DNA of 64,000 bases from Sphagnum compactum (taxonomy: Eukaryota > Bryophyta > Sphagnopsida > Sphagnales), in assembly GCA_965153455.1 (NCBI GenBank), contig OZ234493.1:12700213-12764212 (forward strand), in the 5' to 3' direction. The position numbers were made by a program, and so were the translations under genes. Under the pieces are notes generated by a model. That model ran no database searches and had not been told where the DNA came from. It saw only the letters and a program-made list of their open reading frames with translations. The stretch's first letter is position 1. The number at the start of each line of letters is the position of its first letter. Below are positions 35,651 through 54,300 of this stretch, one piece after another.

Positions 35651-38600
35651 ATAAGACATATGTTTAGACGTAGGTGTGATTCTCATGGTGGAGGTTACAT
35701 GTGAACTCATGTAAAAACAACTACGTTCATACTTAACATTTGGTTGTGCAATAATATTTCTCACATCCAAGATTACATATTTTTTGTTTCCAAGCCTCAC
35801 CCATAAACATGAAATTGGGACTATAAAAGGTTAGAACCTATTAAAAGCCACTTGGACCAATCAATACATCTAGCCAATCAAGAATAGGTGTTAAACTACG
35901 TTATGACATTTGTTGTGAGCAAAAATGTTGAGTCACAACCATTTTACCATGTTCACCAAATGTTATAAAATGTGAGTTCAAGTTTTGGGAGAATTGAACT
36001 TGCCATAAGGAGGGGCACATTGAAATAGAAAGGAAAGTTTAGTGAACCATTAGCTAATGACTCATCAATTGATTGAAGAACTTGAGATGAGTTTGTCATT
36101 AATCTCACAACAAATGCCTATAAAAATGTTGACCTAGAAGAATTGTTATATTTGTGTCACATCAATATCATATGGGATGGTCAATTGTGGTGGGCAAATG
36201 TCAAAATAAATCAATTTTAAGTTACAAGGTCATTTTGGGCACTTGAATTTAATGTTTTTAAAGTTCGACACAAGGTGTTTTCAAATATTTTTATTCAATT
36301 ATATATATATATATATATAATTCATTATTTTTTCATCATTATAGCTCTTCCATAAGATATTTTGGGACCATTCACGAACGAAGTTATAATATTAAATTTG
36401 GATTATATTATGTTTCCATTGTTTTTTAGTTACAAAGATTTTTTTCTCCTCCCCCTAAAAAATATGAGCCATAGCTCATAGTAAGCAACATGGGGGTGAA
36501 TGCATAGTATAGTGGTTCAATAACAGTAGAAAATACACTCTTTATAAGTCCATATAATTTTTTTAAAATGATTCAAATGGACATTATGTTACTTTAAAAA
36601 TATATATTATTCTAATATTTGAATAATACATGTTCAATCACCTACAAACCTTCCCAAATCTATGTGAAAACTTGTATTTAATGTAGTTGATGTCATTTTT
36701 TAATTTGGAAGTCCTAAAAGGAAAATCCACAAAGTTCAAAAGAATAATGCCTCATTTAAAACTTTAAAAAAAAATGTTTTTGGGACCAAAATTTTTGAAA
36801 AAAAACAAACAAAAATTGCAATTCATATGAACTTATGAAAATATGGTCAAATTTTAACCATTCAAAAGACCATAATTATTAAATGGTTAAGGTTTTTAAA
36901 GAAAAGATTCCTTATATGAACTTATCATCTTGTATTACATTATATATTGAATCCCAATAACAAATTGGGAATGTGAATCAATATGAAAATTTCCATTTTG
37001 TGCTGTTCTAATCAAACAACCAGTCCACATTTTTCGACTTCAAAAGTCCATTACTACTAACAAATGAATTTTTTATTAATAAATAATCACATAGTTCCCT
37101 TCATGATGAAATTGTTACTCTAGATCCGAGTCCCAATTAGTAAATCTAAGGATATATTAATCACCATATGCATTTGAATAAATGATACACATGGAAAAAA
37201 CATCGTTTTATCACAAAAGTGAACCATCATAGCTTGCATCTACCCATGGATCAATTTTCACATTTTCATTGTTCCAATTTGAAGCATTTAAAATGTTTGT
37301 CTGTATGGATATCAAATTCTTTGACAATTCATCAAAATTCCCATCAAATTTTTGAGAATTATCTTCATTTGATTTTTAAAATTAATTTCCACCAAGTCTG
37401 ACAAGAAGGTAGGGCAATACTCAAATTTGAATAATAATTTATCACAATAGCCTTCAGGAAGTTTTTGAAAAATTTCATTGGTGACAAAACATGGCAATTT
37501 TGTGTTGCAAAACATGGAAAAGCACTTCCAGAAAATGGTCAGAACTACTCCACAGTTGTTACTTAAATATTGATGAAGGAAAATCATAAACCTTGTCACA
37601 TGTACTTTCACCTCAACATATCTATCTATGAAGGAAGGCAGTTTGTTTTGTTTTGCATTGTATTGTAGTTATGAGATCCACCGAACCAGGATGCTTCAGA
37701 TCTTGTTCTTGGTGTCTGGACAGCTCTTGACGAGGAGGGGGTGCATGGGCTTGGTTTCATGAAGTTTGCACTTGTGGTGCAAAAGTTCTTGAATATTGAA
37801 TGATTTCTTCGCCGAAAACTAAATTAAATCATAGCTGAAAATTTCAAAGGAATTGGAATGTGCCTTTGGTGTTGTTGGAAAGATCTTGATGAACAGGATT
37901 TAATGAAACTTATTTGGTAAGATTTAGATTTAGAATGTGGGAGATATTGATTTGAAAGTCCAAAAAACCAGGTTTTGGAAGGTAAAATCAGTTGAGGACA
38001 TAGTAACACTTGGGCCAACAGCACAGGCCACACTAGTACATATAAAATAAGAGTTGCAAACAAGGCAAAACCTGCTATCACTCTGTTGAAATTCTAATGT
38101 ACAATCTCCGAATGTTGTTAATTCAGGTTTAAAAAATTCCACCAAGGCAGGAAAACAAAACCCAAGATCAACCACAATTCAAAAAAAAGAAAATTCATCA
38201 GGCACCATAGTGGTTCACATCCCAGGCAACACAGTTGTATGAAAATTTGCAGAGAAATCTCCACAACAAAATGATCTGAAGGAAACCATGACGTTGAGTG
38301 CAATCCTAAAAAACTTTATAACAGTTGGTCACAAAGTGTCAGACCATCAGCTTCATCACCAAATAGCAGTGACCATGAAGCTGCCATAACAACCCACTGA
38401 CTTCATCACCTCCTGTTGATGGGTGTAGATAAAGTATGTAGTAATCAGCAGGCCCAAAATCTGTGCAAAAACCATTGTACAAAATCTGTAATCTGCATCT
38501 GTGTTCCTCTTTGAGTTCCTGTTGCACTCCTGGAAGCAAGGAGAAGACTCAGTCAAGATGTTTGCTAGCACTCAAGAGACATAGCTAATCAAAAAATGTC

Positions 38601-38727
38601 AAGAGTATCCTCACCATTCAAGCTGCTCAGTTCAGTGCAGAGCACAAAATGGGTCAGCATAGTAGTTTCACCAGCCGTCTGACAACAATACAATTTTCTA
38701 ACAAAACGCTGGCTGAAAGGCCCAATT
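35651..38727. other. AT-rich intergenic sequence
   Basis: No gene is seen. An (AT)n microsatellite lies at about 36300-36319. The right end, from about 37700, is less AT-rich and is presumably the 3' flank of the RecQ helicase gene, which ends at 38728. Open frames of 60-99 codons show no family motifs. Confidence 0.5.
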
Positions 38728-45551
<6,824 letters not shown>

Positions 45552-45630
45552 AGCTTGAAGCAAAAAGCAATTCCAATGGAAAGATCTCGTGTAAAAACAA
45601 AATGTAATGTCTCTCTTGCTCCTGAAAATC

Positions 45631-46216
45631 CTTCAGCAACAAATGCACCCTAGTGTCTCATTCCCCAAAATGCTGATGACCCATTTCTCATTCTCAAACA
45701 CACTCATCACCCAGTTCTCTGATCTTGAAGAATGGTGCAAAAGCACATGAAAACAGAGCACATAAGTCCTTGCCCTAAAATTGCCACCAAAACACTTTAG
45801 CAGCAAATAAACCCTATTGTTTTATTTCCCAAAATGCCGATGACCCATTTCTCCTCCTCTATTGTTGAAGAATGTCCCTCCCTTCTTCCCTAAGAACTTA
45901 AAACTCTCATCACCAAGTCCTCTGCTCTTGAAGAAATGTGCAAAAAAAGCCCATGAAAACACAGCACAAAACTCCTTACCTTCAAATTGCCACCAAAATA
46001 CTTCAGCAGCAAATGCACTCTATTGTCTTATTTCCCAAAATGCTGATGACCCATTTCTCCTTCTCCCTTGTTGAAGAATGTCCCCCGTCTTCATCAAGAA
46101 CTAAACCCTCTCATCACCCACCCAGCTCTCTCTCTCATCTTAAAGAAATTGTGCAAAAAGCCCATGAAAAAAGCACAGCTCATTACTCCTGGCTCTAAAA
46201 ATTGCCACCAAAATAG
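45631..46216. repeat. Three-copy tandem repeat just upstream of the RecQ start
   Basis: Three diverged units start at 45631, 45795 and 46001 (lengths about 164, 206 and 216). Each has CTTCAGCAGCAAATGCA-like, TTCCCCAAAATGCTGATG-like, GACCCATTTCTC, AAAGCCCATGAAAA-like and AAATTGCCACCAAAA blocks. The first copy begins 79 bases upstream of the RecQ ATG, so the array lies in its promoter or leader. Confidence 0.85.
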
Positions 46217-46462
46217 TAAACAAACTTGCAGCATTCATTCACAGCTGAAACAAATCAAATCCTTCCTGATGGTAAAGAGTGCAATGTTGGGTACAACTTC
46301 TTGCTACCAACTCTTCTTGTCTACTACAATTGTACTCCCCCTTCTCTTCACAAAACTTTTTCACACCAAGATGGATGCGACAATTTCTCTCTCCAATTTC
46401 ACACATATTGGAAAAAGATTACACCAGTCTCAATTACACTCATTTGAAAAGATTACAAAGAT

Positions 46463-46512
46463 TACAATTATACACTAGTGTATAATTGTACCCTAAACCC
46501 TAAACCCTAAAC
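46463..46512. repeat. 28-bp perfect palindrome joined to a telomere-type repeat
   Basis: 46463-46490 is a perfect palindrome centred between 46476 and 46477 (core ACACTAGTGT). Directly after it, 46491-46512 reads three units of CCCTAAA plus one base. There is no spacer between the two. Confidence 0.9.
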
Positions 46513-47743
46513 GAGGGATGATGAGCATCTCATTTTACAAAGAGCCTGGCCTTTCTTTTTATTCATTATTTTCCTTCCCATGATACCTGTAGTAAAAAAA
46601 ATGAAAAAAAATTTAATTTTCTGCCAATGCTTTGAATTGAGTTTTGTTGCATTGTGGAAATTTTTACAATTTATTGAGACGTTTGGAGTTTTATTAACGT
46701 ATCGAGGTAAATTAACAATCCTTAAACCTAAACTTGATTCATGTATTTTTGCACCTATACATTACCTGATCATTGTCCTCAAACCTGTGAATGTCGAGAT
46801 TGAACATTCTGGATAGGATAATTCCCTCCCCCATTCAACATTTTGGATAAATGTACTTATTAATGTATTTTTACACTTGAATCAAAGGTTTTTTTGGAGG
46901 TTGAGAGCCGTTTTCTTTGTCTCCTCTTGGACTCGAACCATACATATTTTGTCAAAAGGAAAACAACAAAATGAAAACCTAAACCTTAGAACCTACTTGA
47001 TGGGTGTGTGGTATACTAAATGGTTCTCAAAATGGGTATTTGATATATCAAGCCTTATGGATAATGATAATTAACTCGATTAATAATTTGTTTTGGGTGT
47101 TATTGATAACAAAAAATAAGACGTAATAACTCTTTAGAAGGCACATTCGACAAGTTGCGTTGGAAATAATATGTGTATAGAAACAAATTATCGTTCGTGG
47201 AAAAGGCATTGGAGGCACATTCCACTCGGTGATGTGAGTCGAAATACAAAGGGGATTTAAAACTTGCAGGTATTTATTTCCATAGTAAGTTAACGACCCC
47301 CCTTGTATAAACCTAGCGGCCATAGTCCTTGCAACAATCCGGTGAAAATTACTTTACTGGTGGGTGGGTACTTAATTAATTACATGATCAATTTTGCTCT
47401 CATATTCAGGATTCCCATTTGGATATATATAAATATAGATATATAATTTTTTTTCAATTTTGTGGTATCAGAAACTTGGCAGATTTTTCATCAAAAAAAA
47501 AAGAAAAGAAAAATTATTTGAACTTACTTACGCTTTTTCTAAAAGATCAAACAGCTTACCCAAAAAAATTTAATTAAATTTTAAAAAAAAGGATATTGCA
47601 AGTTCCCATCACAAAAGCATACAAATTTCTAGAAATATTAAAATAATGAATATCAAAAGCAGAGAGAGAGAAAATAATTTAATTGCTAAACCTTTGGTTC
47701 AGTAGATAAGCAAATTCCAAGGAAGGCCAAAAAAAGAGACAAC
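46513..47743. other. AT-rich intergenic sequence
   Basis: No gene is seen between the palindrome/telomere-type block and the tRNA gene. Composition is AT-rich with A-runs near 47490-47600. Confidence 0.5.
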
Positions 47744-47747
47744 AAAA
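47744..47747 (-). terminator. Pol III terminator of the tRNA gene
   Basis: Four A on the plus strand give a TTTT tract on the minus strand five bases after the tRNA 3' end, the usual RNA polymerase III stop. Confidence 0.75.
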
Positions 47748-47752
47748 TCTAG

Positions 47753-47826
47753 TGCTTCCACTGAGAGTTGAACTCAGGACCTCCCGCTTACTAAACGGGT
47801 GCTCTAGCCAACTGAGCTATAGAAGC
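47753..47826 (-). tRNA. tRNA-Thr (anticodon AGU)
   Basis: Read on the minus strand, the 74 bases fold as a cloverleaf. The acceptor stem GCTTCTA pairs with TGGAAGC with one G-T pair and discriminator A. The D arm contains TAGCTCAGTTGG, which is also the Pol III A box. The anticodon stem CCCGT pairs with GCGGG with one T-G pair around loop TTAGTAA, so the anticodon is AGT. The T arm contains GTTCAACTC (B box). No intron and no encoded CCA are seen, as expected for a nuclear gene. Confidence 0.95.
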
Positions 47827-48455
47827 TGCTCCACAACACTATGCAAGTCGCTAATGATTCTTTGGTTTTACCTAGACCAGCAGTGGGAGCTACGGGTTTA
47901 GGGTTTAGGGTTTAGGGCCATACGAGAGAGTTGTCGAAGGCTCAAGAACGCCATGCATCTCCAGAGTCACAAATTTGCACACTTGTGACACTAATGGAAT
48001 TTGGGCTATGGCTTGAAGGTGCATATATCCCTTCACTGGCTTGTAATGCCAAAGAAGTGGGTTCCAACAATAGCTGAAGATTTATCTATTTTGCAGAAAT
48101 CAAGAGATTCTTTGAGCAGAAATGCAGAACTAACCAAAACAACAACACAAATGATGAGACTTGGCCACAATGCATTTTTATGTTCTTATGCAAATCACAC
48201 ATGCCTCCTCCCAATACTCCAACTTGATCTACTGCCAGGACCCATGTAATATACTCTATCTGTGGCCAAACAAGCAATGTATGGATGTTGGTTGCTCAAA
48301 AATGCCCAACCTCTCTCTTGGAAACACCTAGCTAGTTCCCAATCAGCTGCCATTCCATTCATCCTAGACATCCTGCAATAGCACTAAAAGGAAACATTGA
48401 AAAATAATCAGGCCCCCCATCCCTCTAGAGCCAACAGTGCTAGCTGTTCTTCAAC
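47827..48455. other. Short intergenic stretch with a telomere-type repeat
   Basis: 47894-47917 carries TTTAGGG-type units (24 bases) on the plus strand, opposite in orientation to the CCCTAAA units at 46491-46512. The pair flanks the tRNA gene at a distance. No coding sequence is recognised. Confidence 0.6.
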
Positions 48456-50770
48456 TCACAAGAGATCTGCAACATTAGATGGCAGTTCCTCAATAACAGT
48501 GTTGTTATTGAACCTCTCAATATCTTGAAGCATGCGTTCATCTCCCTGGTTACAAAATTGATGGCCACACCTTTACGCCCAAATTGCCCACTATGTCCAA
48601 TATGATGCAGATAGTTCTCTGGCTGGGTTGGCAGGTCATAGTTGATGACCACAGGCACCTGCTGTACATCACTGCCACGAGCCAGTAGATAGATCTGTTG
48701 TGATCAGAACACGAGATGCGCCAGAGCGGAACAACTCCCTCATGTTAATGTCACGTGTGTTCTGATCCATGTCTACATGCGTTGCTAACACTGTGTGAAC
48801 ACAGGCTGTCCAACACAACCATAATATTAGAATTCACATATAGCAACTTGTCATCCATGCACCTTCTTGAAACAACATCATAGTTAAAAGAAAAATTTTC
48901 TGATTTCACTTTGAGCCACTGGTTGCTGCTGTGGACCTCATTCCTGCCCAACGCCATAGAATTGAAAAACAGCATTTAGAGCATGGTGATTAGGTGACAC
49001 AAATAGTGAATGCATACCCTGCATCTTATCTGTGAGCCAGTCCACTTTGCGCCTGGTATTAATAAAGATTACACTTTGGGTACATGATAGCCAAAGTTTC
49101 ATAGAGATCACATAAAGTGTCCAACTTCCACTCCTCCCAATCAACATTAACATAGAATTGCTTAATACCCTCCAGCGTCAGCTCATCTCTCTTCACAAGA
49201 ATCTTGACTGGCTTGTTCATAAAACTTCCTTGTGATCATCTCAAGTGCTTCAGGTGGCATTGTTGCAGAGAACACACCCACTTGCAACTTTGGTGGAAGA
49301 AGCTGAAAGATGTCATAAATCTGCGCCCAATGCACAACATTTCTGATCAATAAAACTGCACGTCCCCTTCTCACGCTTTCACAATTTTGTGAGCAGAAAT
49401 GCATGTGAGCGTAACCTGTCTGATGATGCTCATCCACAGGGCAACTGAGAATCATAATGCTGATAAGCAGCCTTTGATTCCACATTCACTCAATCATATC
49501 TATGAGATCGCAGAGGAATCTCCACATTTAAGGTAACACAACAATGGGTGTGGTCATACCCTTATGAGAGTTACTAAGTGTCAGATCACATTTCTCAGGA
49601 CCTGAATGTATTTCAACAAAAGTAGACTTGTCCACAATTAAAATGGGCCCAACAGTGCACCAAAATATCTTAAAACAAGACTCACTGGTAAACTCCATTG
49701 AAATGTGCACTTAAAAGTCAAACAAAGCACAAAAAATGTAAACTTCACAGATTATGATATACTTCAATCTCTTCATCCCACCAAAGAAAACAGATTTTGC
49801 AAGAAGGAAAAAAACAAGAGGCAAGGACAAAGAAAAACAGACCTGATCCTTGAAACCACGTGACAACATCTCATTAGCCTCATCTAGCACAAAGCACTTG
49901 ATGGCATCAGCATGCAAGGCATTTCTGCGCAAGATATCATACACATGTCCAGGGGTTCCCACCACAACATGTACACCACTTTGCAGTATTCTCTGGTCCT
50001 CCCTCACACTAGTTCTCCCACACAGGCATGGACCTTCACCTGGAGATAATCACCCAATGCCCGCATCACCTTCTCAATTTGCTGAGCTAGCTCACGAGTG
50101 GGTGCCAGCACCAGGGCCTGGCACTCCAAAAGGCTATAGTCCAGTTGTTGGAGAATGCCAGAGCAGAAAGTCGCAATGTTGCACGTGCCAGACTGTGCTT
50201 GCTGGATGACATCCAGACCCATTGTAAATGGCACAATACCACGTTGCTGGATGGCCGAAGGCTTCTCAAAACCTGTTTGAAGAAGTGGCCCAAACCAAAG
50301 GACAAAAATAAGAGAATGAATACATAAAAGAATCTCATGTGGACTTCATGAGTTAGAAATTTGCCAATTTCAGCATCCTGTAAAATACCAACCCACAACT
50401 AAGGACCAGAAGGTTCTCATTTATCCACAATGAGCATGTTTGGCGAAACACCACAAAACTGCAATAATCCTGCTACCAGAACAGAGGGAGTTTGAACTCA
50501 AACATACATACCACACAAGCAATCAAAGACACACAAAGCTATCAATCCAGACACGTAACCTAGTAATGTGGATCTATTCTGCACAAGTTAACAAACAATT
50601 AGGAACCTGCCATTCAATTCTTGGAGAAAAGTACAGTACCCATATGCATAGATGCCTGCCTCTAAGAAGATTCTCATGTAGCCCCATGATATCGAAAGTC
50701 TCATGGACCTCATCCCATGTGGAGATGAAATCATCACCCTCCCCATTCAAGCTGCCATCAAGAAGCAAGA
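48456..50770 (-). pseudogene. eIF4A (DEAD-box translation initiation helicase) pseudogene
   Basis: The minus strand carries nearly the whole eIF4A protein in order, from WDEVHETFDIMGLHENLLRG (about 50700) through [93 protein letters not shown] and [16 protein letters not shown] to [10 protein letters not shown] with its stop at 48456-48458. Introns are still present, so this is a duplicated, not a processed, copy. Reading frames are broken by a 4-base duplication after LLRG (about 50663), a missing G near 50010, an extra T near 49220, a 4-base TCTA duplication near 48692 and a missing G near 48555. Key motifs are altered as well: SGTGKT reads SGTCNI, DEAD reads DEAN, and the HRIGRSGR motif reads HHIGHSGQ. 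It could not make an active helicase. Confidence 0.9.
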
Positions 50771-51306
50771 GGTACATTACTAAGCAAACCTGGAGAATCT
50801 CCAGAGATAGAATTAGGGGGTTGCAAGTTCAACAGCAAGCAAAAAAACTTATGAGAAAACACAACAGTCAGCAAATGGTTTCTCTCATCTGCATTGTTTT
50901 TTCCTTGAATGGATCATGCTTTTCTTTAGCAAATGCCCCCCATACTGAACCTGATCTGACGCCTCATTTATCCATAAGAGACTGTTTTTTTTTTTAATAA
51001 TAAGAACCCATGTAGAAGCTCTTCAAATTGCACAATTGTGCACTGCAATACAACAACTCTTCATCATCTGCTGGGCTGGCTGGCCTCACAACAAAGTCAA
51101 TTTACATGCAAACAAATGCACCTCAAGGCATGAGTAGTAAAACAGCTACGCAGAATGAATGTCAGCACATAAACCCACATGAATGAAACTCAAATTCAAT
51201 TGTTTGGTGATCTCAAATTCATCACTGAATTGAAGAGATCAAGTTAAATACACCCAAGGGGTTCAATTTCTGTGATGTAGCCAACCAAAGTGGCAATCGG
51301 CCATAA
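50771..51306. other. Intergenic sequence upstream of the eIF4A copy
   Basis: No first exon with the eIF4A initiator region was recognised here. A T-run lies near 50986-50997. No other gene is seen. Confidence 0.4.
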
Positions 51307-51460
51307 CACTACTGTAAAATGTGGGTGCAGTTCACTAGTCCTCATTCACTAGACTAGTGAATTCACTACTTCTTCACTGGTCCCCGTTCACTACAACCAA
51401 TGAATTCACTCAAAATTCAGTGAAATCACTTGACGTACAGGGACACCTTTTGTTGTAGTG
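51307..51460. mobile_element. Non-autonomous CACTA-type MITE with TAA target duplication
   Basis: The 154-bp element begins CACTACTG and ends TTGTTGTAGTG, the terminal style of CACTA (CMC/EnSpm) transposons, which make 3-bp target duplications. It is flanked on both sides by TAA (51304-51306 and 51461-51463). The interior carries repeated TTCACT/TTCACTA motifs, about seven of them, like the subterminal binding sites of this superfamily. There is no coding capacity. Confidence 0.75.
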
Positions 51461-51700
51461 TAAGATGATTTAAAAATACATTTGGTGACAATGAAATATG
51501 AAAATAGCTCAAAACTAGAAGCATCCTTCTTTTTCTTTTTTCACTACTTACTCGAACTTAGGATGATGAGTCCATTGATTTTAAAAGATTTTTTTTTGTT
51601 TCTAAATTTGGTGGTGACTTAAAAATTCAAAACACATTAAATTTTCACCAATTTGAATTTTTTTATTTTTTTTTCGCTACTTCGCAAAATTTTGCACAAA

Positions 51701-52304
51701 AAAAAACACTATCCCAAATTGGTGGACTTCTATACTTCTACCCAAGGTGTTTTCAAGGCAATGGTTATTATGAACCTAGCTAGCATAGGCACCCTAATCA
51801 CAATAGGTAGGACCGAGGATGGATATTAAGCCTACTCTTTAAAAGTGAGAGGCATAAGATACATCCCTCCAACAAGATGTAATATTGAAGCTCTTTATTA
51901 GGAGGGATATATTTTTTTCAAATACACTAGGAATGTTTTTAGGGTAAAGCCCAAGGGAATTATAGGGGCTTTATTGAAATAAGGGACCTTTGATGCCAAA
52001 CTCAAAGATGTGTCTCATAATTCTTTCAGTAAGGCCTCACCGTGTTATTAAAAGAAAATTCGAGTTTTATGTTGTTGCATAAATTCAATAGTAAATGGGA
52101 AAACCTTTTTAAAAAAATTGTGCCAACTATTGAAATTTGATGACAACTTACCCCCACGTTAAAAATTATCTTTCAATTTGGTCAAACTATTGATTTTTCC
52201 AAAATAAAAAGTGGAAAATATTTATTCTAAAAATTACAATATTTGTGGCTCTTTTTTTGGTGTTGCCACTAATTTAACACCACCAATTTGGGATAGTGTT
52301 TTTT
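51701..52304. repeat. 25-bp perfect inverted repeat with CACTA/TAGTG ends
   Basis: 51701-51725 (six A, then CACTATCCCAAATTGGTGG) is the exact reverse complement of 52280-52304. Spacing suggests a 592-bp element starting at 51707 and ending at 52298. The interior is AT-rich and non-coding. The flanking triplets are AAA and TTT, which is not a direct target duplication, so a CACTA assignment is doubtful. Confidence 0.5.
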
Positions 52305-53790
52305 AATTGCCAAAAAAAACACACACTTGTCATAAGTGTGGAAGTTATGGGGGCCTAATGGATATGGTTTTCCATGTATGGGTCCATAATAAAATATAGG
52401 CGACACATATATATAAGTTTTTGAAATGTTTCTTCTTATATGTTTGTCTTAAGATCATGATATAAGTCACACACACATATATGTTATATTTGTTATTTCT
52501 TGAAGCATGTATTGGTTATTTATGTGAAGGATTCATGTACATGCTTTGAAACTTGCCCTTTCTTTTGAAGTACATACTTATAATGGTATCGTTCCCTCTT
52601 GCAAGATTAGTTCATTCCTTCCAAACTCATTAGCCCAAAAAATTGAATAATGGATACATTCCCATAATTGTCTTGTAATTGTAAACAAAGTTGGCACTTA
52701 TATTATGTGAAGGCAATTGTGAACTTTCTTGTCTTATTATTTTTTGTCTTTTTTTGTCTTCTTTTTTTCAATGTGAACTTTGTATCCTCTTAAATAGTAT
52801 TGTTAAGAAGATGCATTAGTTTTGTGTCCAACTACCAATAATATAAAGGTTTTATATATGCATTCCTTCTTTTGAAATTATGTTGAAAACTAAGCATGTT
52901 AGAGGTAGATGATGAAGGTTGTGATGTATGAAAAATATTTCTTTCCTAGGACCTAGTAAAGCAATAACCATCTAATGAAAATCCAATTTGGTAATTCCAT
53001 TAGGGATGAAACCAACCAAACATTTTGCCAACAAATAAGATAATATTGTCAGTGTAGTTTTGTACTTCAACATATTGTAGGGTGCCAATAGGATAATATG
53101 AGTCACATTTGCTTACTTAAGGGACTACTTTTGGGGGAATGATTTTAATATATTCTCAAAAAAATCCTCAAAAAAATCTTTTAAAATCTTGAATTTTTTT
53201 TTATACTATTATGTCAAAGTTTATGTAAAAGATTTCAAGAAATATTTCATTTTCAAAATTTTTGAAACCCATTGAATTACAAGTCCTAAAAGCCCATAGC
53301 TGAAAAGGGAAATAAAAATTTTTGTACGGGTGGACAGATTGCCACCTTTGTCCTTCACGTAGGCGATTATTTTGTTTAGTAAATTATACGATGACAGGAA
53401 ATCCTTGACTTACACTACCATTGTAACTCCAAACATATTAGTGACTACAAAAAGTCCCATTGTCACATGGCAAACACCCATAATGAGTTTATGAAATTAA
53501 TCACAAGAACAAACATGTTAGTTCAAATTTGGACATCCATAAATCTAAAGAAAATGTTGTTATAACACATGAATCCAAGATGGAAATTATTTACTGTTCC
53601 ATGGTCTTAACCACTAATGAAAGGATGGCATGTTGAACCATTTGCTTGCCATTTGGAAACACAACTTGGAGATTTTGACGCATGACCAAGTGCTTCAATC
53701 ACTGATTTTCTACAATAAAAATAGGCATGTAGGCTTTAGCAACAAATAATAGTAGGTTCTCCATAAATTTGTTGTGCATCATCCTTCTTA
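52305..53790. other. AT-rich intergenic sequence
   Basis: No gene, RNA or clear repeat is seen. The sequence is rich in A/T runs and has no open frame with recognisable motifs. Confidence 0.5.
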
Positions 53791-53796
53791 TAAGGA

Positions 53797-54300
53797 TTAC
53801 CATTCCCAAAAGAATTCTTCTAAATCAAAAGCCACATTAACATTTTTCCACCTGTGCCAAGCTGGATGTTTGCCCAAAATATGTTTCTTCATAAAAGTGG
53901 TTCCATGTTGCTGGTTGTAAGAGATCATACCTTTCCTCCTTTTGGTGGTATTATCAGCACTGTAACTTTGGCGAACTGAATGGCAAATCACACAACACAT
54001 AGTTTGAGGCATAATAGTGTATAGCTTACTACCATCGTTCACGACAAAAAAATGCTAAGGGAAAGACCGCTTGTGACGAGGGACCCATGCTTTCTAATTT
54101 AAGATGAATTGAACCTTCAAAACCTCCCATGCAATTTTTGCTTCCTCATCCAAGTCATTGGGCGTTGTAATGCTTTCAAATGCAGATGGTCCACTTGGCA
54201 TCGAAATCGAACCAACTATTGGCCCAAAATCCTCAACTAAGTTCTTCGATTCCAAATGAGAATCATCATAATCAAAACCTTCATGTATATGCACATTCAA
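53797..54300 (-). pseudogene. Decayed BED-type zinc finger fragment of a hAT-like gene
   Basis: Minus-strand frames encode CVICHSVRQSYSADN, then RRKGMISYNQQHGTTFMKKHILGKHPAWHR, which fits a C2H2 BED finger (CxxC ... HxxxxH), the N-terminal DNA-binding part of plant hAT-like transposases. An acidic stretch (54300-54094) precedes it. The open frames are interrupted and no catalytic region follows, so it is a fragment. Confidence 0.55.

Noticed and set aside
48456-50770. Functional dominant-negative eIF4A
   Set aside because: Multiple frame breaks in successive exons prevent a full-length product whatever the splicing.
51707-52298. Calling the 592-bp inverted-repeat unit a CACTA element
   Set aside because: The flanking triplets AAA and TTT are not a direct duplication and the symmetry extends past the supposed ends.
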